Shown: positions 45,870 through 54,674, counted from the stretch's first letter. The stretch is DNA of 64,000 nucleotides from Fibrobacter sp. (GCA_024398815.1 JAKSIL010000007.1:1-64000); one strand, 5' to 3'. Notes: generated by a model not told the origin, from the sequence alone. Numbers and translations: made by a program.

Positions 45870-45903
45870 GCCCGAAATATACAAATTTTATAAATTAGGA
45901 CAC
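45870..45903. promoter_or_regulatory. Compact 34-bp divergent promoter
   Basis: Only 34 bp separate two opposed ATGs. On the minus strand TATATTTC lies 5 nt before the ATG at 45869. On the plus strand TATAAATT lies 7 nt before the ATG at 45904. Neither gene has room for a normal leader, so both mRNAs would be leaderless or nearly so. Confidence 0.4.
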
Positions 45904-46452
45904 ATGGACTTCAATAGCAAAAAAGCCCCTTTTACCAAGGCCTACTTGAAAGACTACGAAAGGAAAATCCGCAGATTGCCTCTTGTAGAACTCTATGACA
46001 TTTTGGACCAAATTGAAGACCACCCCTTTAACAAAGACCCTTCTCCAGAAAGAATCAACATCGTCAAAAAGCGCATTCGCGAACTGGAACCGAAAGCACT
46101 AAAAAAAGAAGAAGAAAAGGAAGCTTTCCACGCCAAGGTCGTCGAGGAATACGAAAAGAACAGAGGCGTCTGTTCTATTTTACTGGACATCATAACCTGG
46201 GTATGTTTTTTCATTGCATTAATTTACAAAGTGTCCGAGAATTCAAACATCCACACGATGAGTCTTTTTGCTGGTAGCGGACTATTTGCAGCGACGGGAT
46301 CCGCAATGCTCGTAAAAATGGCTGTAGTAAAAGGGAGCCGAATCTACAAGGCTGAAAATCCATTTTTATTCAAAATCACTGTCGCCATGTACTTATTCTT
46401 CGCGACAGGTTTCATGGCCTATGGAATTTCTGGAACGCTTGGAATCGTCTAG
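45904..46452 (+). CDS. Membrane protein with charged helical N-terminus
   Basis: A 182-residue protein. ATG 45904 is chosen because upstream in-frame starts overlap the divergent gene. Residues 1-90 are charged and helical, probably a coiled coil (ELEPKALKKEEEKEAFHAK). Three hydrophobic helices follow (about 97-117, 128-146, 160-180). No family was recognised. The C-terminus is short. Confidence 0.65.
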   Translation: MDFNSKKAPFTKAYLKDYERKIRRLPLVELYDILDQIEDHPFNKDPSPERINIVKKRIRELEPKALKKEEEKEAFHAKVVEEYEKNRGVCSILLDIITWVCFFIALIYKVSENSNIHTMSLFAGSGLFAATGSAMLVKMAVVKGSRIYKAENPFLFKITVAMYLFFATGFMAYGISGTLGIV

Positions 46453-46458
46453 CAAAAG

Positions 46459-46489
46459 TTTCAAGCAACATTTTATTTTTCTAAATTTG
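46459..46489 (+). promoter_or_regulatory. Predicted leaderless gph promoter
   Basis: TTTC at 46459-46462, then 19 nt, then TAAATTTG at 46482-46489. The ATG begins 5 nt later with no Shine-Dalgarno site between. The 17 bases before the ATG are nearly the same as those before miaB. Confidence 0.5.
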
Positions 46490-46494
46490 GCGCC

Positions 46495-47352
46495 ATGAAT
46501 TCCCACGAATATTTGACGCCGATTGCAGAAATCAAGAAGTTGCTCGCCACGAAGGAACTGTTCATTTTCGACTTGGACGGCACCTTGTTCAATACGCTCG
46601 GGGACTTGGCGCCAGCCGTGAATTACGCATTGAAGCAGTTCGGTGTTCGGGAAATTTCAAAGGAAAATGTCAGGAGCTGCATCGGGAACGGTTCCAAGAA
46701 TCTCATTCGCAGGTCCGTGGCATCGGGGCTCATGTTTGCCGCCGGGAAAACTGCCGGCGAACCCATTGCAGGCAAAAGCAGCGCCGAGCATATGGATGTT
46801 CGCGACAACGAAGCCGTTGCCGCCATCTTGGAAAGCGCAGGTTTTGACGATGCCAAAATCGACGAAGTCCACAAGGTCTATTCCGCCTACTACTGGGAAC
46901 ACTGCACCGAAAACACCGAGCCGTACGAAGGCGTCATTGAAATCATTCGTCGGATAAACGCGACCGGAATCGCAGACAAGAGAGACGCAAGCAAAAAACG
47001 CGCAGCCATGCTCACGAACAAGCCCGTGAATCCCGCAAAGAAAATTCTTGAAAAATTCGGGCTCATCGGCGATGCAACCGCAGCCGACCTCATCTCCGCT
47101 TACCTCTGCGGTGACACAACGCCCGAACGCAAGCCTAGCCCCGCCGGGATTTTCGCACTTTTGCAGCAAACCGGAGTCGCCCCCGAAAAAGCCGTGATGA
47201 TTGGCGACGACATGCCCGATGTACTTGCAGCAAAGAATGCAGGCATCGACTGCATCACGCTTTTGGAAGGATTCGGCCGCCCCGAAAATCTACTGCCCTT
47301 GGAACCCAAGTGGACCGCAGGCCACATCAAGGATTTCGCAGAGTTGATTTAG
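46495..47352 (+). CDS. HAD-family phosphoglycolate phosphatase-like hydrolase
   Basis: A 285-residue protein. Motif I FDLDGTLFNT is at about residues 25-34 (nucleophile D25/D27), motif II is in MLTNKP (about 173), then KPSP (Lys) and IGDDMPD (motif IV). The cap domain carries Phosphatase-like CIGNGSKNLIRRS. The protein is about 60 residues longer than a typical Gph because of two insertions, one in the cap (about 82-105) and one before motif II (about 158-170). Predicted role: hydrolysis of 2-phosphoglycolate or another small phosphoester in the cytosol. Confidence 0.85.
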   Translation: MNSHEYLTPIAEIKKLLATKELFIFDLDGTLFNTLGDLAPAVNYALKQFGVREISKENVRSCIGNGSKNLIRRSVASGLMFAAGKTAGEPIAGKSSAEHMDVRDNEAVAAILESAGFDDAKIDEVHKVYSAYYWEHCTENTEPYEGVIEIIRRINATGIADKRDASKKRAAMLTNKPVNPAKKILEKFGLIGDATAADLISAYLCGDTTPERKPSPAGIFALLQQTGVAPEKAVMIGDDMPDVLAAKNAGIDCITLLEGFGRPENLLPLEPKWTAGHIKDFAELI

Positions 47353-47612
47353 ACCATTTCTGCAGAAACAGTACTGGAACAGACTCCTACAAGTTTTTTT
47401 CGGCGAAAACCGACACCAAATCAACTTTTTTCAAATTTGGCGTCTATCAAGTCATGAAAAAAACGCAAACGCCCCAAAACAACATTAGTTTGTCTGTAAA
47501 AACAGACGCCAAAACCGCAATTTTTCAAAAAAGGCGTCTATTTTTCGCAAAAACACACCCGTTTTCAACATCCTTTCGCAGAAACAAGCGCAAATTTTCT
47601 AAATTTGGCGCC
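47353..47612 (+). promoter_or_regulatory. miaB leader with inverted repeats
   Basis: The 260-bp spacer contains TTTGGCGTCT (47436-47445) and its exact complement AGACGCCAAA (47504-47513), and a third GGCGTCT copy near 47533. TAAATTTG at 47600-47607 lies 5 nt before the miaB ATG. The miaB frame stays open through the whole spacer, but the encoded sequence is a low-complexity Lys/Thr/Phe stretch and is probably not translated. Confidence 0.4.
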
Positions 47613-48965
47613 ATGAAGAAGTACCACTTGGCCACATACGGCTGCCAGATGAACGAATACGATTCCGCAATGATAGCTGAACAGCTGGAATTACGCGGAT
47701 GTATCGCCACGGACACCCCCGAGAACGCCGATTTCATCATCGTGAACACCTGTAGCGTCCGCGAAAAGGCCGAAGACACTGCGATTGCGAACATCAGCAA
47801 ATTAAAGCATGCCAAGGAACTGAATCCGAATTTGAAAATCGCCGTATGCGGCTGCATGGCGAAGAACCGTGGCGAAGAACTTCAAAAAAGGCTAAAGATG
47901 GTGGACTTCTTCGTAGGTCCGGACCAGTACCGCAAAATTCCGGACTTGTTCTTCGAAGATGCAGAGCACCCCGCTTGCAACGTGAACGGAAAGTCAACCA
48001 AGCTCCGCAAGCGCCCGCAGCTGTTCCTTGAAGACGATATCAACGAAAATTACCTCGGCGAATACGCCAAACTGCAAAGCGACTTCAGCACGTTCGTCAC
48101 CATCCAGCGCGGCTGCAACAAGCGATGCAGCTACTGCATCGTGCCGTACCTCCGCGGCCCGGAAAAGTACCGCGACATGAACGACGTTTTGACCGAGGTC
48201 CAAAGGGCCGCGGACAAAGGAGTTTCCGAAGTGACGCTCCTTGGCCAGACGGTGAACGCCTACAAGAATGCAGATGCGGACTTCGCCACCCTCCTTACGA
48301 AAGTTTCCGAAATCGGAGGCATCAAGCGCATCCGCTTTACGAGTCCGCACCCGCGCCATTACACGAACGAACTCATCGACGTTCTTTTGAACAACCCGAA
48401 GGTCTGCCACTATGCGCACATTCCGCTGCAGAGCGGAAGCGACACCATGCTCAAAAAGATGCGCCGCCAGCACAACATGGAACAATACATGACGGTCATC
48501 GAGCAACTCCGCAGCAAGGACCCGTTCTACGGAATTTCCACCGATGTGATTTGCGGATTCGTTGGAGAAACTGCCGACGATTTCGAACAGACCATGAAGG
48601 CATTTGAAGCGTGCCAGTTCGACACGGCGTTCATGTTCATCTACAGCCCGCGCAAAGGCACGGAATCGTTCAAGGCGACGGAAACACTTACCGCCGAAGA
48701 AAAACTGGAGCGCCATACGCGCCTCGTGGAACTGCAGAATGCCATCACGCTCAAGCGAAACGAGATGATGCTCGGCCGCACCGAAGAACTTCTTGTCGAA
48801 AAGAATTCCATCCGCGACGACAGCGAGCTCCGCGGCCGCACGGACAACTTCAAGAAAGTGGTATTCAAGCCGGAAGAAGGCAGCATCATCAAGCCCGGCG
48901 ACTATGTAAAAGTCAAGCTGGACGACATTCGCGGCTGGACCATTCGCGGAACGCTTTGCAAGTAA
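47613..48965 (+). CDS. miaB: tRNA-2-methylthio-N6-dimethylallyladenosine synthase
   Basis: A 450-residue radical-SAM methylthiotransferase. The N-terminal UPF0004 domain begins YHLATYGCQMNEYDS (first cluster Cys) and has NTCSVREKA and CGCMA. The radical SAM centre is GCNKRCSYCIVPYLRG. A C-terminal TRAM domain ends near the stop. It modifies A37 of tRNAs reading UNN codons. ATG 47613 matches the canonical MiaB N-terminus; the upstream open frame is discounted. No Shine-Dalgarno site is seen, and a TAAATTTG box lies 5 nt before the ATG. Confidence 0.96.
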   Translation: MKKYHLATYGCQMNEYDSAMIAEQLELRGCIATDTPENADFIIVNTCSVREKAEDTAIANISKLKHAKELNPNLKIAVCGCMAKNRGEELQKRLKMVDFFVGPDQYRKIPDLFFEDAEHPACNVNGKSTKLRKRPQLFLEDDINENYLGEYAKLQSDFSTFVTIQRGCNKRCSYCIVPYLRGPEKYRDMNDVLTEVQRAADKGVSEVTLLGQTVNAYKNADADFATLLTKVSEIGGIKRIRFTSPHPRHYTNELIDVLLNNPKVCHYAHIPLQSGSDTMLKKMRRQHNMEQYMTVIEQLRSKDPFYGISTDVICGFVGETADDFEQTMKAFEACQFDTAFMFIYSPRKGTESFKATETLTAEEKLERHTRLVELQNAITLKRNEMMLGRTEELLVEKNSIRDDSELRGRTDNFKKVVFKPEEGSIIKPGDYVKVKLDDIRGWTIRGTLCK

Positions 48966-49002
48966 GGTGCGAGGTTCAAGGCGCAAGGCTGATGTTCAAG
49001 GT
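48965..49002. repeat. Period-7 intergenic repeat after miaB
   Basis: AGGTGCG, AGGTTCA, AGGCGCA, AGGCTGA form four clean heptads starting at the miaB stop codon, then the phase slips. Confidence 0.5.
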
Positions 49003-49037
49003 CAAAACGACAAAATTTGAATTTTAACGAGGTTTAA

Positions 49038-50000
49038 ATGGCAAATTATTTTATTCGCAACGCTATCATTTGCGGAATCGCTATTTCCGCAGCATTTGCA
49101 GCCTCTACCGACGCAATCACTATGGCCGATGCCCAGAAGGCCTACGTTTCGGGCAATTGGAAAGAAGCCGCAGCCGCCTACGAACAAGTGTGCCCGACAG
49201 AAACCGAAGAGGCACGCACCGAGTGCTACCTGTGGAATGTACTCGCCCTTTCGCAAATCGGCAACGCCAAGGATTTCAGTAAAGCAGGCAAACGCCTCGA
49301 CAGCTTGATTCAAGCGACAAATCCGCAGCACCCGGTCTATGCCGACCTGATGATGACGAAAGCGCAATTCCAGATGTATCTGGGAAAATACGACAATGCG
49401 GCGGAATCCCTAATCCACGCCATTGAAACAGCCCAGCCGCGACAGGCGACAGTTCTGCAAAAAGTTTGCACGGCCGTACAGGCGCGTGTGAAAAAAGAAA
49501 ACTTGAACGAAGCCTGCCAAAGACTTTCAAACCCGGAGAACCTGGCAAACAAGCCTGCAAGCCCAGATTCCACCAAAACCGTAGAAAAAGCGGATTCCAC
49601 AGCAACAAAGGCAACGGCAGCCGCAGACACCGCAAAAAAGCAGCCGACCCCGGCAAAAGCTGCGGAACCGACTAAAACCGCCGAGCAAGTAAAAACTGCC
49701 GAACCCGTAAAAGAAGCCAAACAACCGACCCCCGCGGTTCAAGAAACGGTCAAACCGGACACCGCGGTCTACTGGACTTTGCAACTTGGGGCCTTTGGAG
49801 TAAAGCCGAATGCCGAACTTCTGGTGAACAACCTCAAGAAACAGAATATTGTCGCAACAATCGACGAACGCAAAAGCGAAACAAAGACACTTTACGTCGT
49901 TCAATCGGGCAATTTTGCAACAAAAGAAAAGGCCATAGACTTCGGAGCAAAAAAACTTGCCCCGTTAAATGTTGAATTTAGGGCGATTTTAAAGAAATAA
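49038..50000 (+). CDS. Secreted SPOR-domain protein with TPR-like region
   Basis: A 320-residue protein. Signal peptide 1-21 (ending AFA). Residues about 28-150 look like TPR helices (DAQKAYVSGNWKEAAAAYEQV). A Lys/Ala/Thr/Pro-rich linker spans about 170-240. The C-terminal 75 residues are a SPOR domain (TLQLGAFGVKPNAELLVNNLK ... YVVQSGNFATKEKA), which binds denuded septal peptidoglycan. Predicted location: periplasm, at division sites. ATG 49038 follows GAGG. Confidence 0.88.
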   Translation: MANYFIRNAIICGIAISAAFAASTDAITMADAQKAYVSGNWKEAAAAYEQVCPTETEEARTECYLWNVLALSQIGNAKDFSKAGKRLDSLIQATNPQHPVYADLMMTKAQFQMYLGKYDNAAESLIHAIETAQPRQATVLQKVCTAVQARVKKENLNEACQRLSNPENLANKPASPDSTKTVEKADSTATKATAAADTAKKQPTPAKAAEPTKTAEQVKTAEPVKEAKQPTPAVQETVKPDTAVYWTLQLGAFGVKPNAELLVNNLKKQNIVATIDERKSETKTLYVVQSGNFATKEKAIDFGAKKLAPLNVEFRAILKK

Positions 50001-50057
50001 TTACCAAAAACTGCCGTTTTTTTGCAAATTTCCCCTACAAAAAAAATAAAAGTGTTC

Positions 50058-50065
50058 TATATTTG
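50058..50065 (+). promoter_or_regulatory. -7/-10 box of tRNA-Leu
   Basis: TATATTTG starts 19 nt before the tRNA. It fits both TATAAT-like and TAnnTTTG models. No matching upstream box is seen at 20 nt. Confidence 0.45.
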
Positions 50066-50076
50066 TGTTACCCCAA

Positions 50077-50160
50077 GCCGGGGTGGTGAAATTGGTAGAC
50101 GCGCTGGACTCAAAATCCAGTACTCGCGAGAGTGTGAGGGTTCGATTCCCTCCCCCGGCA
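50077..50160 (+). tRNA. tRNA-Leu(CAA)
   Basis: An 84-nt class II tRNA with a long variable arm (TACTCGCGAGAGTGTG region). The acceptor GCCGGGG pairs with CCCCGGC and the discriminator is A. The anticodon stem CTGGA/TCCAG encloses loop CTCAAAA, giving anticodon CAA. CCA is not encoded. Confidence 0.93.
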
Positions 50161-50188
50161 CTAAAGGATAGGACAAAGAGGTCAGAGA

Positions 50189-50935
50189 ATGTCAAAATGG
50201 TGTAAAATAGTATCAACGATGCTGGTAGCAGGGTCCATGGCTTTTGCCCAGTTCGATGATTCCGACGACCCGCTTTCCGACAACTACCAAGACCCCCTGG
50301 AACAGACCGAAGAAACCTCCAGCGATGACGCCGAAAACAGCGAAGAATCCAAGCCCGTAGGTTCGGCAACCGCTACTGGCGACGAATGGGAAGGTTTCAA
50401 GTACGAAGAAATCGGTCTTACCCAAAGAGAATTCCAAGAAGCAAAAGAATCCGGCCTTACCCGTGAACAGCTCACGCAGCTTGTGGAACTCGGGGTACGT
50501 CCTTCCGAATACCTCCAGAAGCCCTGGGTTCGCCTTGGCGTTTCCGAAGAAGACTGGCTGAGCCAGCGTTCCGAAGGCATGGAAGATTCCGATATCGACC
50601 GTTCTTACCGCTACAAAAGCGGCGACCAGAGCTACGCCTACCTTTCCCTTCTGGTTCCGAGCCTTTACCAGTGGAAGACCAACAATTCTACCATTGCTAT
50701 CGGCATCGACGCCCTTTGGGTTGTCAGCATGGGCGCAACAGTCTATCTGGCCGTCGACGGAAATACCGCCTGGTGGTACGGACTTCTCTTTGTTGCCGGC
50801 GCACACGTCTGGTCGTTCGCCGACGCCTTCTTCCACACACAGTGGGACAGCAACCCCGACGCAAACCGTTTCAGCTTTGGCATCATGCCTACTCCCGACA
50901 AGGGCGTAGCCAGCATGTTCCAAGTGAAATTCTAA
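50189..50935 (+). CDS. Secreted/membrane protein upstream of panD
   Basis: A 248-residue protein. Signal peptide 1-20 (ending AFA). An acidic region (about 22-65) precedes a helical section with two short repeats like LT-REF-EAKESGL and [14 protein letters not shown]. Three hydrophobic segments follow between about 150 and 215. The C-terminus ([21 protein letters not shown]) resembles an outer-membrane strand. No family was recognised. The stop is 1 nt before the panD start. Confidence 0.68.
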   Translation: MSKWCKIVSTMLVAGSMAFAQFDDSDDPLSDNYQDPLEQTEETSSDDAENSEESKPVGSATATGDEWEGFKYEEIGLTQREFQEAKESGLTREQLTQLVELGVRPSEYLQKPWVRLGVSEEDWLSQRSEGMEDSDIDRSYRYKSGDQSYAYLSLLVPSLYQWKTNNSTIAIGIDALWVVSMGATVYLAVDGNTAWWYGLLFVAGAHVWSFADAFFHTQWDSNPDANRFSFGIMPTPDKGVASMFQVKF

Positions 50936-50936
50936 A

Positions 50937-51293
50937 ATGCAGCTCGAGCTTCTTAAAAGCAAAATTCACAGAGCCACCGTTACCGATGCCAACCTCAATT
51001 ACGAGGGTTCCATCACTATTGCCCGCGATCTCATGGATGCGGCAGGAATTCTTCCGTTCGAAAAGGTCGGTGTGCTGGACGTGAACAACGGAAACCGCCT
51101 CGAAACTTACGTCATCGAAGGAGCTGCCGGTTCTGGCGTAATTTGCCTCAATGGCGCCGCTGCGCGCCTTGTGCAACCCGGAGACCTCGTGATTATCGTC
51201 GCCTACGCAAGCATGAGCCCAGAAGAAGCCAAAACCTGGAAGCCTACGGTTATTAGAGTGAACTCGAAGAACGAGATCATCGAAAAAATCTAG
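50937..51293 (+). CDS. panD: Aspartate 1-decarboxylase proenzyme
   Basis: A 118-residue pyruvoyl enzyme that makes beta-alanine for pantothenate. Self-cleavage occurs between G24 and S25 in NYEGSIT, exactly the expected position. ENVDxxNGxR-type [13 protein letters not shown] and [11 protein letters not shown] blocks are present. It is cytosolic and tetrameric in the family. A terminator follows. Confidence 0.97.
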   Translation: MQLELLKSKIHRATVTDANLNYEGSITIARDLMDAAGILPFEKVGVLDVNNGNRLETYVIEGAAGSGVICLNGAAARLVQPGDLVIIVAYASMSPEEAKTWKPTVIRVNSKNEIIEKI

Positions 51294-51321
51294 ACGAAAC
51301 CAACAGCATTTTTTCGCAAGC

Positions 51322-51350
51322 CCCGACATCCACATGTCGGGATTTTTTTT
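51322..51350 (+). terminator. Terminator after panD
   Basis: CCCGACAT and ATGTCGGG form an 8-bp stem around CCAC, followed by eight T residues. Confidence 0.88.
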
Positions 51351-51378
51351 GCGAAGCCCTTTTGCTATATTATAAAAT

Positions 51379-51954
51379 ATGGGCAGGTTCGTTTTAACAA
51401 TCATCATAGCCATTGCAGTCTGTGCGAACGCCCAGCTTGTTTCGAAAGCTCCGCTACCCGAAGCCGAAGTCGCAACTCCCGACACGATATACGATACCGT
51501 CTATGTTTCGACGGACCGTGGAATTCCCTACGACAGGACGCGCTTCAACCCGGATAGACTCTTGCGCCACAACACGTTTGACCCGGCACTCTCAGTCGCC
51601 TACACATATTCAGTAAGTTTCATAAGCGGACCGCTAGGGTCTTTGAGCCAGACAAGCTATCTGGCGCACTTGAACTACGAATTTACGCCCAATTTGCACC
51701 TGTTCGCCGACATGGGACTTTGGATGCCGTTGTACTCCACGATACACACTCCAGGCAGGTTTGAGCGCGAAGATTTGCGCCAGGGAAACGTGCAGTTCGT
51801 CTTGCCCGACATCGGTTTAGAATACAAGCCCAGCGAAAACACCTACATGCGAGTCTTGTTCGTGAACGAAAACGACGCAATAAAGTCTTATGGGCCTTGG
51901 AGAGACCCTTTCTACCCACATCATTCCTATAGAAATTCTAGATTTGGGAACTGA
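51379..51954 (+). CDS. Outer-membrane beta-strand protein
   Basis: A 191-residue protein. Signal peptide 1-18 (ending ANA). Strand-like alternating segments (SVAYTYSVSFISGPLG, LAHLNYEFTPNLHLFADMGLW) suggest a small barrel or surface protein. Stop and next start overlap as TGATG, so the LytR_C lipoprotein gene is coupled. No family was recognised. Confidence 0.65.
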   Translation: MGRFVLTIIIAIAVCANAQLVSKAPLPEAEVATPDTIYDTVYVSTDRGIPYDRTRFNPDRLLRHNTFDPALSVAYTYSVSFISGPLGSLSQTSYLAHLNYEFTPNLHLFADMGLWMPLYSTIHTPGRFEREDLRQGNVQFVLPDIGLEYKPSENTYMRVLFVNENDAIKSYGPWRDPFYPHHSYRNSRFGN

Positions 51955-52358
51955 TGTACAACAAAGTTTATTTAGCAGCACTATTTTTGCTTTTGCTCTT
52001 TTTTGCGGGTTGCAAGGAAGAGGTTAAGCAGGAAGTCCACATCGTGCGACATTACAATGGCGACGTGGAAGTGCTGAACAGTTGCGGAGAGCAGGGTGCA
52101 GCCGCTAAAATGAAAGCCTTCCTTAGAAAAAACGGATTTGACGTGGTCAGCTACCGCAACGACCGGTTGCAGAACTACGACGAGACTATCGTCGTCCTGA
52201 GAAATCCGGAATGGGAAGGGGCGCAGGCTTTGGCCAAAGCTCTCAAAACTGACAACGTAATGACGATTATAAGCAAGAGGGCCGTTGTTGACGCCGCTGT
52301 TTATATCGGAAAAGATTTTCATCAAATAATAGAACCCGAACAGGGAGAAAAAAAATGA
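51954..52358 (+). CDS. LytR_C-domain lipoprotein
   Basis: A 134-residue protein. The lipobox is FAG-C at residue 20. The rest fits a LytR_C domain: VEVLNSCGEQGAAAKM, LRKNGFDVVSYRN, ETIVVLRNPEWEGAQALAKAL. This is normally fused to LytR-CpsA-Psr enzymes, but here it is free and lipid-anchored. It is located in the envelope. The start overlaps the previous gene (TGATG) and its end overlaps rsfS (ATGA). A TAGATTTG box 7 nt before the ATG may be an internal promoter. Confidence 0.8.
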   Translation: MYNKVYLAALFLLLLFFAGCKEEVKQEVHIVRHYNGDVEVLNSCGEQGAAAKMKAFLRKNGFDVVSYRNDRLQNYDETIVVLRNPEWEGAQALAKALKTDNVMTIISKRAVVDAAVYIGKDFHQIIEPEQGEKK

Positions 52359-52771
52359 CAACAAAGAAAGATAACCTGCCGAAAGTCATTGAACTTGGTG
52401 CCAAGATTCTATTTGAATTGCGCGCCCAGAACGTGCAACTCATCGACCTTCGCGGTATTAAGGACGTTACCGACTTCTTCCTTGTCGCCTCATGCGATAG
52501 CGAAGCGCAGATGCAAGCCATCCTGAACGAATTCCACAAGGAATTCAAAGCTCAAAAGCATCCTTTCGTTGGCGTAGAATACAAGGAAGGCGTACGCTGG
52601 GCCGTATTCGACGCGGGTCTTGACCTGATGGTTCACCTGTTCGAAGAAGAAAAGCGCGAAGAAATCGCACTGGACCGCCTCTATGCCGACGGCAAGGTGG
52701 AAACTCTGAACGAAAGCGACTTTATAAAGACTACAGACAACAAGAAGAGCGACGACAATGAACTCGTTTGA
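52355..52771 (+). CDS. rsfS: Ribosomal silencing factor RsfS
   Basis: A 138-residue protein of the Iojap family: LIDLRGIKDVTDFFLVASC, then VGVEYKEGVRWAVFDAGLDLMVHLF. It binds L14 and prevents subunit joining under starvation. Its ATG overlaps the lipoprotein stop, and its 3' end overlaps argS by 14 nt, so the three genes are co-translated. Confidence 0.95.
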   Translation: MTTKKDNLPKVIELGAKILFELRAQNVQLIDLRGIKDVTDFFLVASCDSEAQMQAILNEFHKEFKAQKHPFVGVEYKEGVRWAVFDAGLDLMVHLFEEEKREEIALDRLYADGKVETLNESDFIKTTDNKKSDDNELV

Positions 52772-54470
52772 GCAAGAGATTGCAGAGGCCCTTGCGGCCA
52801 CAGGCAGCTTCGAAAAAGACGCAGCATTGAAACTTATCTCCGTGCCGCCTGATACCACGCACGGAAACTTCACCATTCCCTGCTTCTCACTCGCAAAGGT
52901 GATGCGCAAGGCCCCGAAGATGATTGCCGAAGACTTGGCCGCCCAGGTGAAACTTCCAGCCGGGCTTTCCAAGGTGGAAGCCGTCAACGGTTACCTGAAC
53001 TTCTTCATCGACCGCGGTTTCCTCGCGAAGTCCACATTGGACGAAATCGCAGCGAAGGGTCTCAACTACGGCCATGCCGAACCGAACGGAAAGGTCGTGT
53101 GCATCGACTTCAGTTCCCCGAACATCGGTAAGGAACTGGCCTTCCACCACCTGCGTTCCACGATGATCGGTAACTCGCTCAGCCGCATCTACAAGGCCGC
53201 CGGTTACAAGGTCGAACGCATCAACCACTTGGGCGACTGGGGTACAGCTTTCGGTAAGCTCATCGTGATGTACCTTCGCGAAAAGCGCCCCACGGACCAG
53301 GCTACGCTCGATAGCCTCACTGTTAAGGAATTGAACATCCTCTACGCCGCATTCTCCAAGGTAAGCAAGGAAGAACCGGGCCTCGAAGACGAAGCGCGCG
53401 CCGCATTCACTAAGCTTGAACAGGGCGACGAATTCTACCGCACCTTGTGGACCGCCTTCCGTGCAGCGACACTCAAGGAACTCATGCGCATCTACGACAT
53501 GATGGGAGTCGGCTTTGACCACTACACCGGCGAATCCTTCTTCGAAGACAAGATTCCGGCGATTTTGGACGAACTCCGCGAAAAGAACTTGATGGTGAAG
53601 AGCCAGGATTTGGACGTGGTGATGCTCGACGAATTCGACCTGAACCCCTGCCTTATCCGCAAGAGCGACGGTTCTACGTTGTACGCCACCCGCGACCTCG
53701 CCGCCGCCAACTACCGCATGAAGGAATACAATTTCGACAAGTGCCTTTACGTGGTGGACCTCGGCCAGGCGCTCCATTTCAAACAAGTTTTCCATGTGCT
53801 CAAGAAGATGGGCCGCGAATGGTACAAGAACATGTACCACATTCCATTCGGCGTCATTTTGCAGATGGTGGACGGCAAGTGGGAAAAGGGCAAGACCCGT
53901 ACAGGTACCGCAAGCCTTTTGCGCGACGTGATTGAAGCCGCCCAGAAGAAGATTCTCGAATTCATCGACCAGAAGAATCCGGATTTGGAAAACAAGGAAC
54001 TCATCGCACGCCAGATCGGCATTAGCGCCCTCACCTTCAACGACTTGAAGAACAGCCGCTTGAAGGACGTCCGCTTCGACTGGGATGCCGTGATGAGTTT
54101 CGAAGGCGACACTGGCCCGTACGTGCAGAACGCACACGTGCGCCTTTGCAGCATCATGAAGAAGGCCGGCTACACAGTACCCGTTGCTGAAGCGGACTAC
54201 AGCCAGCTCACCGACGATGCAGCCTACAGCCTCATCAACCTTCTTGCAAAGAAGGGCGAAAAGATTCTCGCTGCGGTGAAGGACGATGAACCAAGCGTTT
54301 TGGCCCAGTATGCACTGGAAATCGCCGAAGCCGCCCACAAGTTCATCCACGAAGACCGCGTGCTCGGAAGCGCCGAAGAAAAGTCCCGCCTGTTCCTCGT
54401 GCAGTCTACCCAGATTGTGCTCGAGAACGTGCTTGACCTGCTCGGACTCTTCCCGATTAGGCAGATGTAA
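52758..54470 (+). CDS. argS: Arginyl-tRNA synthetase
   Basis: A 570-residue class I synthetase. The N-terminal Arg_tRNA_synt_N domain ends near residue 90. The signature HIGH element reads AFHH within SSPNIGKEL-AFHH-LRST (about 118-135), so the first His is Ala. As in most ArgRS there is no clear KMSKS; the equivalent region is WEKGKTRTG. The C-terminal DALR anticodon-binding domain is present, with a typical FLVQSTQIVLENVLDLLG end. Confidence 0.95.
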   Translation: MNSFEQEIAEALAATGSFEKDAALKLISVPPDTTHGNFTIPCFSLAKVMRKAPKMIAEDLAAQVKLPAGLSKVEAVNGYLNFFIDRGFLAKSTLDEIAAKGLNYGHAEPNGKVVCIDFSSPNIGKELAFHHLRSTMIGNSLSRIYKAAGYKVERINHLGDWGTAFGKLIVMYLREKRPTDQATLDSLTVKELNILYAAFSKVSKEEPGLEDEARAAFTKLEQGDEFYRTLWTAFRAATLKELMRIYDMMGVGFDHYTGESFFEDKIPAILDELREKNLMVKSQDLDVVMLDEFDLNPCLIRKSDGSTLYATRDLAAANYRMKEYNFDKCLYVVDLGQALHFKQVFHVLKKMGREWYKNMYHIPFGVILQMVDGKWEKGKTRTGTASLLRDVIEAAQKKILEFIDQKNPDLENKELIARQIGISALTFNDLKNSRLKDVRFDWDAVMSFEGDTGPYVQNAHVRLCSIMKKAGYTVPVAEADYSQLTDDAAYSLINLLAKKGEKILAAVKDDEPSVLAQYALEIAEAAHKFIHEDRVLGSAEEKSRLFLVQSTQIVLENVLDLLGLFPIRQM

Positions 54471-54481
54471 GCAATATAAGC

Positions 54482-54566
54482 AATTATGAATTATGAGTTA
54501 TTAGTTATGAGGGTTCCCGCTGCAAAGCATTTCTCTAATAATCCATAATTTATAGTTCATAATTAA
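54482..54566. repeat. AATTATG-class period-7 element with inverted arms
   Basis: Left arm 54482-54511: AATTATG, AATTATG, AGTTATT, AGTTATG, AG. Right arm 54537-54566: CTAATAA, TCCATAA, TTTATAG, TTCATAA, TT. The arms are complementary with mismatches. The first 19 bases match the 12804 element exactly. Confidence 0.6.
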
Positions 54567-54584
54567 CAAGCACTAGCCACTAAA

Positions 54585-54672
54585 TTACGGGGAGCTGGGA
54601 AACCGGCTGAGAGGAATACATCAAGTATTCGACCCGCAAACTTGATCTGGGTAATACCAGCGATAAGGATAA
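54585..54672 (+). promoter_or_regulatory. TPP riboswitch (THI element)
   Basis: The conserved THI-box segments are present in order: ACGGGGAGC, then GGCTGAGAGG, then GACCC, then CTTGATCTGGGTAATACCAGCG, ending AAGGAT. It lies directly before thiM, so thiamine pyrophosphate probably blocks the thiM ribosome site or transcript. Confidence 0.95.
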
Positions 54673-54674
54673 AT

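Noticed and set aside
47310-47612. N-terminal extension of MiaB by about 100 residues
   Set aside because: The canonical MiaB N-terminus starts at 47613, and the extension is low complexity and overlaps the end of gph.
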